DNA of 64,000 bases from G963692885 sp964658655. GTDB lineage: Bacteria > Acidobacteriota > Terriglobia > Terriglobales > Acidobacteriaceae. Location: assembly GCA_964658655.1 (NCBI GenBank), contig CAZZZL010000002.1, forward strand, positions 62,001 through 126,000, read 5' to 3'. Made by a program: the position numbers and the translations under genes. The notes below the pieces were generated by a model. That model made no database searches. It was not told the DNA's origin and saw only the letters and a list, made by a program, of their open reading frames with translations. Shown one piece after another: positions 57,808 to 64,000 of the stretch (position 1 is the first letter of the stretch; the number at the start of each line of letters is the position of its first letter).

Positions 57808-60800
57808 ATGCAGAAGTTCATTCGTTATCTATATGCACTCTCGTTGTTACTCGCAGCTTGTTGCGGCTCTGTACTCGGCCAGGAAGTCGCCGCCAGCCTG
57901 AACGGGACCGTGACGGATACGTCGGGCGCAGTCATCGCAAACGCAACAGTCGAGCTTACCAACCTAGGGACCAAGGGCTCTTCAAAGACTGCACAGACCG
58001 ACCAGAATGGCAGTTATACGATTACCAACCTGCCTCCAGCGACTTACAACATTAAAGTAACGGCTCCGGGGTTCAAAACGTTTGTCGCGGAGGGCGTCAC
58101 TTTTTTCGTAGCTCAAAAGCGGTCGATCAATGCGCAACTGCAAACGGGTGCCGTCGATCAGACAGTTACCGTGCAGGAGAACACAGTAGCCATTGAAACG
58201 TCGAGCAGTGAGCAGGCCGGCACGGTGAGCGGCACGCAGGTGCGGGAACTTGAACTGAGCAATCGTAACTTTGAGCAACTGGTGACCTTGCAGCCGGGCG
58301 TTGTGAGTGGCCTTGGCGACGAGACCGGCTTCGGCCTCAACAACACGACGACGCTATCAGTGAACGGTGGACGCGACACATCCAACAACTGGTCAGTGGA
58401 TGGTGCGGACATCAACGACAGTGGTTCAAACGCGACCCTGTTGAACGTCCCAAGCGTGGATGCGATCCAGGAATTCACTCTTGAGCGCGGGTCCTACGAC
58501 GCCAGCTACGGACGCAGTGCCGGTGCGCAGGTGCTGGTTGCAACCAAGCAGGGCACGAGCGAATACCATGGCGACCTTTACGAGTTCAACCGGAACGACA
58601 TCTTCAATGCGAATGACTACTTTGCAAAGCAGGCGGGGAATCCTCGCGGCATCGAGCGCTATAACAATTATGGATTTACGCTCGGCGGTCCGCTTTGGAT
58701 TCCGAAGCTTTACAACACGGGCAAAAACAAGACGTTCTTCTTCTGGTCAGAGGAGTGGCGCAAGGTAAGTTCGCCGAGTACCAACAGCGTCACGGCGGCG
58801 ACACCCGCCCAACTGGCTGGTCAATTCATCAATGCGACAGCGATTCCAACCGCCCCTGCGGGCTGCGTGACGATCTCAAAAGTGATACCGGCGGCGGGCT
58901 CCAACCCGGTGCTGTATGACGGCTCGGTGAGCCCTGCATGCTACAGCAAGAATGCAAAAGTCTACCTGACGAACGTGTTCGACAAATTTCCTGCGAACGC
59001 AGATGGGCAGAACATCTCGACATTCTCATCGCTCAATAATGTTCGGCAGGACATTGTCCGTGTAGACCATAACTTCACCGACAAAATACATTTCTTCGGT
59101 CGCGCAATGCAGGATGAAACCCCTGAAAATTTTCCGCTTGGCTTGTTTGCCGGCGCGAATTATCCGGGGCTCGTCAATACATCCGTCAATGCGCCGGGTG
59201 AAAATGTCGTGGGCAACCTGACTTATACGATCACGCCGAACCTGGTGAATGAAGCGGAATTCGCGTATTCACAGGGAACGATCAATGCAACGTTAAGCGG
59301 TGTAGCGAATTCGCCGACCGTTGCCAGCCAGTTGACGAACAACACCGCTTATAAGGATCCGTACGGACGCATCCCATCGATCACAATCACGACCGGCTCG
59401 ATCACCGGTATTTCGCAGGGCAGTGCGCCATACGATGAGCGGAACCTCGATCGGACTCTGTTCGATAATCTGTCGTGGACAAAGGGGAAGCATTCGCTTC
59501 GCTTCGGTTACACGGTATCGCAGATGTTGAAGACTGAAAACGCATCAGGGGGCAATGCGAGCTTCCAGTTCCCGACCTTCCAGGATTTCCTGCTTGGCAA
59601 TGCAAGTCTCTATCAACAGCAGAGCCGGGATATTATCCCCGACCTCCACTACATCAACATGGAAGCCTACGCGCAGGACGACTGGAAGATCAGCCAGAGG
59701 CTGACGTTTAATCTCGGTCTTCGCTGGAGCTATTTCCCGTCACCGACCGACGTGAACAACACGTTAAATAACTTCGATCCCACGTTATATAGCCCCTCGG
59801 CGGCGCCGAAGCTTGATGCGAATGGAAACTTTGTAGCCGGGCAAGGTTCGATTCCAGCGACCTATACGAACGGACTTATTTTCCCGCAAGGTACGGCATG
59901 TAACCAGGCCAAGGCTATTTCTCCAGGCATAACCTGCTCACCGTTTGGGAGCCGCGTCAACCCGAATTCAAATAAAAACTTTGCGCCACGCGTGGGATTT
60001 GCTTTTGATCCATACGGCTCCGGGAAGACCTCTATCCGCGGTGGTTTTGGTATCTTCTTCGACCGCTCGCTGAATGGCATTTGGGAACAGAATGCATTCC
60101 AGGATCCGCCACTCGTACAGACGTCGACAGTGAACAACACCAGCTTCGATAATCCTTTACAAGGCACGTCAAGTGTCTCGCTCGCACCAAACCTGATCAT
60201 TTCAACAGGCAATCCAACATTTAAGGTACCTTCCGAGGCGGCTTATAACTTGTCGCTGCAGCAGGAAATTAATGCAGGTACAGTGCTGGAGATAGCTTAT
60301 GTAGGTTCATCGGGCCGCCACCTTATTGGAGAACTCGACTTAAATCAACCGACATTGGCGGCAAGAGCAGCGAACCCAAATGATAATGTCAACCAGATTC
60401 GGCCCTATCTCGGCTACTCCTATTTCAGGGAGCGTATTCCTGCATTTAACAGCAGCTATAATTCCCTGCAGGTTTCACTGAATCACCGGGTAACGCATGG
60501 GCTCACGCTCGGCGTTGCTTACACATGGTCGCGAAACCTGACGGCGCAATCCGCTGATCGCGGTGCGGCGAACCAGAATACCTACGATGCACGGCTGGAC
60601 TATGGTCCTTCGGCACTCAACACTCCGCAGATCTTTATTGCCAACTATGTCTACCAATTACCTTTCTTTGCAGCACAGCACGGACTTACCGGTCACGTAC
60701 TTGGCGGCTGGGAGGTGTCAGGCATCACAAGCGTCGAGACGGGGCAGTCGTTCAGCGTGACGCAGGCTACAGATCCATTTGCCTGCGTGGCATCTACGAC

Positions 60801-61206
60801 CACTGCGAATGGGTGCATTGCCGGGACGTATCCCGGTGGCCTGGGCCTGGTGACGCCGAATTACGACATAGCTCCGCGAGTAGACCAGGTGTCTCACTTC
60901 TCCTACACCAAGACGCAGGCGCAGTGGTTCACCACTTCTTCCTTCACATCAGCTATAGGGCACTTCGGGAGTGAATCAAGCAATCCGTTGATTGGTCCCG
61001 GCCTCCAGAACTCGGACCTTGGAGCAATCAAGAATTTGCAGCTAGGTCAACGCTTTAAATTCCAACTCCGCGGAGAATTCTTCAATGCATTCAACCATGC
61101 GAACTTCGCAGGAGTTGATTCAAGCATCAACAATACGAGTTTCGGACAGGTGACAAGCACGCACCTGCCGCGACGGATTCAACTTGGCGGGAAGCTCTAC
61201 TTCTAA
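57808..61206 (+). CDS. Oar-like TonB-dependent receptor with carboxypeptidase-regulatory domain
   Basis: 1132 residues from the ATG at 57808 (preceded by TTGAGGTC). A signal peptide (IRYLYALSLLLAACCGSVLG) leads to a CarboxypepD_reg-like domain (about residues 25-110: LNGTVTDTSGAVIANATVEL, GSYTITNLPPATYNIKVTAP), then a plug domain (GRDTSNNWSVDGADINDSGS, EFTLERGSYDASYGRSAGAQ) and a large barrel. The C-terminus is LPRRIQLGGKLYF, a typical outer-membrane ending. Such receptors are abundant in Terriglobia and are thought to import large substrates such as glycans or peptides. A strong terminator follows. Confidence 0.92.
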   Translation: MQKFIRYLYALSLLLAACCGSVLGQEVAASLNGTVTDTSGAVIANATVELTNLGTKGSSKTAQTDQNGSYTITNLPPATYNIKVTAPGFKTFVAEGVTFFVAQKRSINAQLQTGAVDQTVTVQENTVAIETSSSEQAGTVSGTQVRELELSNRNFEQLVTLQPGVVSGLGDETGFGLNNTTTLSVNGGRDTSNNWSVDGADINDSGSNATLLNVPSVDAIQEFTLERGSYDASYGRSAGAQVLVATKQGTSEYHGDLYEFNRNDIFNANDYFAKQAGNPRGIERYNNYGFTLGGPLWIPKLYNTGKNKTFFFWSEEWRKVSSPSTNSVTAATPAQLAGQFINATAIPTAPAGCVTISKVIPAAGSNPVLYDGSVSPACYSKNAKVYLTNVFDKFPANADGQNISTFSSLNNVRQDIVRVDHNFTDKIHFFGRAMQDETPENFPLGLFAGANYPGLVNTSVNAPGENVVGNLTYTITPNLVNEAEFAYSQGTINATLSGVANSPTVASQLTNNTAYKDPYGRIPSITITTGSITGISQGSAPYDERNLDRTLFDNLSWTKGKHSLRFGYTVSQMLKTENASGGNASFQFPTFQDFLLGNASLYQQQSRDIIPDLHYINMEAYAQDDWKISQRLTFNLGLRWSYFPSPTDVNNTLNNFDPTLYSPSAAPKLDANGNFVAGQGSIPATYTNGLIFPQGTACNQAKAISPGITCSPFGSRVNPNSNKNFAPRVGFAFDPYGSGKTSIRGGFGIFFDRSLNGIWEQNAFQDPPLVQTSTVNNTSFDNPLQGTSSVSLAPNLIISTGNPTFKVPSEAAYNLSLQQEINAGTVLEIAYVGSSGRHLIGELDLNQPTLAARAANPNDNVNQIRPYLGYSYFRERIPAFNSSYNSLQVSLNHRVTHGLTLGVAYTWSRNLTAQSADRGAANQNTYDARLDYGPSALNTPQIFIANYVYQLPFFAAQHGLTGHVLGGWEVSGITSVETGQSFSVTQATDPFACVASTTTANGCIAGTYPGGLGLVTPNYDIAPRVDQVSHFSYTKTQAQWFTTSSFTSAIGHFGSESSNPLIGPGLQNSDLGAIKNLQLGQRFKFQLRGEFFNAFNHANFAGVDSSINNTSFGQVTSTHLPRRIQLGGKLYF

Positions 61207-61228
61207 CGGAATGGCGCTGTAGTTCATG

Positions 61229-61260
61229 AATGCCGCATTCGAAAAGGATGCGGCATTTTT
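61229..61260 (+). terminator. Intrinsic terminator of the TonB receptor gene
   Basis: AATGCCGCAT (61229-61238) pairs with ATGCGGCATT (61248-61257), extended by two weaker pairs, and ends in TTTTT. It lies 23 bp after the receptor stop. Confidence 0.9.
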
Positions 61261-61342
61261 ATGCTTTGGACTGGCCGGTACGGGTTGAGTTCGGAACGGT
61301 ATCATAGGGATAGTCGCTGCCTTAAGTTGGCGAAGTAATAAA

Positions 61343-63028
61343 GTGATGCCGCTATCCCTCCCTCCCAATCCGCCGCCCACTGCTGTGACGGAATCAACGC
61401 AGAAAAAGCCAGCGAACGGATTTGAGCCACTACAGTCGCCGCATTTCAGGAATTTGTGGATAGCGTCCACGATTTCGAACCTCGGCGGCTGGATGCAGGA
61501 CACGGCCGGCACCTGGCTCATGACAGTGCTGACACCGTCTCCACTGTTGATCGCGCTAATGCAGACAGCGGCAAGTCTGCCGGTATTGATTCTCGGGTTG
61601 CTGGCAGGGGCAACTGCGGATATCTTCGATCGGCGCCGGCTGTTGCTGTTCTGGCAGGCATGGATGCTGGGCGCTGTCGCGTTGCTGAGCCTGCTCACTT
61701 TTCTGAATATTATTTCGCCAGTCGTGCTGCTTCTACTGACCTTCCTCTTGAATGTCGGGACTGCCATGAACAGCCCGGCGTGGCAGGCTATCATGCCGGA
61801 GTTGGTGCCGCGTGAACAGCTGCCGGAAGCGGTTTCGCTGAACAGCGCGGGGTTCAATCTTGCGCGAGCTGTAGGTCCGGCACTGGGAGGCCTCGCAATT
61901 GCCGCGTTCGCGCATGCGGATACCGGCGCAGCGTGGACGTTCCTGATTAACTCGCTGTCGTTTGTCGGCGTAATTCTGGTGCTCTACCAATGGAAGCGTA
62001 ATCCTATTTTCAAGAGTGCGTTGCCGGCTGAGCGTATCTACGGTTCCATGCGCGCGGGAATTCGCTATGTGCAGTATGCGCCGCTCCTGAAGGCGGCACT
62101 GGCACGGGCTCTTGTTTTCACTGCTTTCGTAAGCGCCGTGTGGTCGCTGTTGGCCGTGGTGGCAGCTCGTGATCTGCACCAGGGTGCGCTGGGGTATGGC
62201 ATATTGAATGGCAGCATGGGATTGGGCGCGGTGATTGGTGCGACCATGTTGCCGAGAGTTCGGCGCAGGTTTTCTGCTGACCAGATTATCGCGGTTTCGA
62301 CGGGAGTGTTCGTCGCAACGCTCTTGATTCTTGCATTCGTGCATTATCCGGTGGTCATCATTCCGGTACTGCTGTTTGCGGGGTTTGCGTGGACCAGCAC
62401 CATGTCCACTTTTAACCTGGCGGTGCAGATGTCCGTGCCGAACTGGGTGCAGGCTCGCGCCCTGGGCACCTATCAGATGGTTTTTTCCGGAGGCATGGCA
62501 GTCGGCAGCGTGATCTGGGGATTGATCGCTGAACATGTATCGACGCCGGCATCGCTGGCGATCTCCGCGGGGGGATTGCTGGTGTCCCTGCCCTTCAGCA
62601 ACCGGCTGCATGTCCTGCGCGGCGAGCTACCTGACTTCAGTCCATTCCGAACAACGTTTGCGGCGCCGGTGCTGGCGAATGAGCCGGAATTATCGGATGG
62701 CCCAGTGCGAATCCTCGTCGATTACTTTATCGACGAGGCAGATTATAACGAGTTCGTTCAGGCAATCCATGAACTAAAAAATGTACGACTGCGCGATGGT
62801 GCCATCCGGTGGGGCATTTTTCAGGATGCGGATGATCCTCGGCACCTGAACGAAACATTTGTGATGGAATCCTGGGTGGATTATTTGCGGCAGCGCGAAC
62901 GATTCACTGCGTCGGACCGGACGATTCGCGATCGGGTGGTGAGCCTGCACCGAGGCCAGGAGCCGCCGCGGATCACGCATACAATTTACGCGAAGGAACG
63001 CGCTGCCAAATTGCCGACGAAGGATTAG
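61343..63028 (+). CDS. MFS transporter (MFS_3/EntS-like) with C-terminal domain
   Basis: 561 residues. About 12 membrane helices occupy residues 30-410, with MFS_3-type blocks such as GWMQDTAGTWLMTVLTPSPL, ADIFDRRRLLLFWQAWMLG (the D-R-x-x-R-R/K loop) and AVSLNSAGFNLARAVGPALG. The C-terminal ~150 residues are soluble (YFIDEADYNEFVQAIHELKN, ETFVMESWVDYLRQRERFTA), a dimeric-ferredoxin-like extension found in this family. EntS-type proteins export siderophores or drugs; the substrate here is unknown. GTG start at 61343. Confidence 0.9.
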   Translation: MMPLSLPPNPPPTAVTESTQKKPANGFEPLQSPHFRNLWIASTISNLGGWMQDTAGTWLMTVLTPSPLLIALMQTAASLPVLILGLLAGATADIFDRRRLLLFWQAWMLGAVALLSLLTFLNIISPVVLLLLTFLLNVGTAMNSPAWQAIMPELVPREQLPEAVSLNSAGFNLARAVGPALGGLAIAAFAHADTGAAWTFLINSLSFVGVILVLYQWKRNPIFKSALPAERIYGSMRAGIRYVQYAPLLKAALARALVFTAFVSAVWSLLAVVAARDLHQGALGYGILNGSMGLGAVIGATMLPRVRRRFSADQIIAVSTGVFVATLLILAFVHYPVVIIPVLLFAGFAWTSTMSTFNLAVQMSVPNWVQARALGTYQMVFSGGMAVGSVIWGLIAEHVSTPASLAISAGGLLVSLPFSNRLHVLRGELPDFSPFRTTFAAPVLANEPELSDGPVRILVDYFIDEADYNEFVQAIHELKNVRLRDGAIRWGIFQDADDPRHLNETFVMESWVDYLRQRERFTASDRTIRDRVVSLHRGQEPPRITHTIYAKERAAKLPTKD

Positions 63029-63084
63029 CTGAGCGCTATTCACATGGCCGGTATGCGATTACTGCCGTCATCTTGTAAATTCGG

Positions 63085-64000
63085 ATGAGCGCCATGGAGG
63101 ATGAGTTGAAGACGATCAAGGGACCCGGTCTATTTCTTGCACAATTTATCAGCAGCGAAGCGCCCTTTAATTCACTCGAAGGATTGCTCGGCTGGGCGTC
63201 CGGGCTGGGTTTCAAGGCTGTGCAGTTTCCGACGTCGGATGCGTGGCTTTTTGATTTGAAGCTGGCCGCTGAGAGCAAAGGCTACTGTGAGGATCTGCAG
63301 GCAAAAGTTGCGATGCACGGACTGGAGATATCCGAGCTGTCGACTCATCTTCAAGGGCAGCTGGTCGCGGTACATCCCGCCTATGAGGAACTATTCGCTG
63401 GTTTTGCGCCGTCGCAATTGAGCACTGGTGCCTCACGACAGGCATGGGCTGTTGAGCAGATGCTGTATGCCGCGGCGGCAAGCCGCAACCTGGGCCTGAC
63501 GGCGCATGCAAGCTTCTCCGGAGCATTACTCTGGCCATATTTCTATCCGTGGCCACAAAGGCCTGCAGGACTGGTTGAGGAGGGATTTGCAGAGCTGGCA
63601 AAACGCTGGCTGCCTATCCTGAATGCATTTGACGAAGCTGGTGTCGACTTATGTTTCGAACTGCACCCGGGAGAGGATCTGCATGACGGCGTCACGTTTG
63701 AACGGATGCTAAGAGCTACCGGCAACCATCCACGATTGAAGATACTTTACGATCCGAGCCACATGGTCCTGCAGCAGATGGACTATCTCGCATTTCTGGA
63801 TAACTACCATGAATATGTGCGGGCTTTCCATGTGAAGGATGCGGAGTACAGGCCGAATGGGCGTGCCGGTGTGTATGCGGGTTACCAGGGCTGGATTGAT
63901 CGTCCGGGCCGGTTTCGAACCGCTGGTACCGGTCAGGTTGATTTCGGAGCGATCTTCAGCAAGCTGGCACAATACGACTATCCTGGCTGGGCAGTACTGG
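63085..64000 (+). CDS. Sugar phosphate isomerase/epimerase (partial, runs off the window)
   Basis: A plus-strand frame from ATG 63085 stays open to the end of the window for 305 codons. It reads GLLGWASGLGFKAVQFPTSD, DLCFELHPGEDLHDGVTFER, LKILYDPSHMVLQQMDYLAF and VRAFHVKDAEYRPNGRAGVY, the metal Glu and His ligands and the layout of AP-endonuclease-2-like TIM-barrel sugar isomerases (IolE/xylose isomerase-like). Starts could be ATG 63085, ATG 63094 or TTG 63106, the last having GGAGG five bases upstream. The 3' end is missing. Confidence 0.88.
   Translation, partial: MSAMEDELKTIKGPGLFLAQFISSEAPFNSLEGLLGWASGLGFKAVQFPTSDAWLFDLKLAAESKGYCEDLQAKVAMHGLEISELSTHLQGQLVAVHPAYEELFAGFAPSQLSTGASRQAWAVEQMLYAAAASRNLGLTAHASFSGALLWPYFYPWPQRPAGLVEEGFAELAKRWLPILNAFDEAGVDLCFELHPGEDLHDGVTFERMLRATGNHPRLKILYDPSHMVLQQMDYLAFLDNYHEYVRAFHVKDAEYRPNGRAGVYAGYQGWIDRPGRFRTAGTGQVDFGAIFSKLAQYDYPGWAVL

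Overview
The window looks like chromosomal DNA from an Acidobacteriota member, probably class Terriglobia (Acidobacteriaceae). Reasons visible in the sequence: an 892-residue ADOP-type orphan permease preceded by a PadR regulator, a very large Oar-like TonB-dependent receptor with an N-terminal carboxypeptidase-regulatory domain, a secreted S53 peptidase, several secreted TPR proteins, and GTG/TTG starts in a moderately high-GC background. kdsB, outer-membrane proteins and lipoproteins show a diderm envelope. There is no prophage, integrase or CRISPR array. The gene content is mostly housekeeping with small accessory insertions.

Layout. 1-2.2 kb: secreted SIMPL-domain protein, a small crystallin/I36-like secreted protein and an exported SAM methyltransferase. 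2.2-2.7 kb: a scar holding a frameshifted SDR fragment and the tail of an AraC regulator. 2.8-8.4 kb: a tight co-directional run acyl-CoA dehydrogenase, meaB, methylmalonyl-CoA epimerase, tsaB, rimI, psd, pssA. This combines propionate/odd-chain acyl-CoA metabolism, tRNA t6A synthesis, ribosomal protein acetylation and phosphatidylethanolamine synthesis. 8.4-12 kb: a VOC protein, an aspartate-semialdehyde-dehydrogenase-like protein without its catalytic cysteine, and two adjacent exported ferritin-like proteins. 12.2-18.7 kb: an altered RAYT/Y1 transposase, azoR, a Gfo/Idh/MocA oxidoreductase, a YegD-like Hsp70, and a divergent LysR/YeiH-type exporter pair. 18.8-29.6 kb: GNAT, dGTPase, large TPR protein, membrane glycosyltransferase, purH, MetE-like protein and S53 peptidase, all on the minus strand.

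30-36 kb: rhomboid protease, XRE regulator, exported dienelactone hydrolase, a truncated SpoIIE-type phosphatase fused to a membrane segment, ADP-ribosylglycohydrolase, fabG and a DUF2071 protein. 36.5-42.8 kb: a duplicated ThyX-like protein, recA, DinB protein, a Phd/PIN toxin-antitoxin pair, a small membrane protein coupled to an SPFH protein, and coaD. 42.9-50.1 kb: HAD phosphatase, phosphohexomutase, mannose-1-phosphate guanylyltransferase, an integral membrane protein with a C10 tract, aspC, kdsB and a CAT-anticodon tRNA with a good promoter. 50.1-64 kb: OsmC, outer-membrane barrel, ADOP/PadR, HAD, TPR, TonB receptor, MFS transporter and an incomplete sugar-phosphate isomerase running off the end.

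The points most worth a second look are the ThyX-like protein whose canonical motif is divided between its two halves, the catalytically altered ASADH and RAYT relatives, the TM-SpoIIE fusion, the PadR promoter/operator, and two intergenic repeat families. I did not find one convincing, large, undescribed system. The unusual items are individual genes and small modules.
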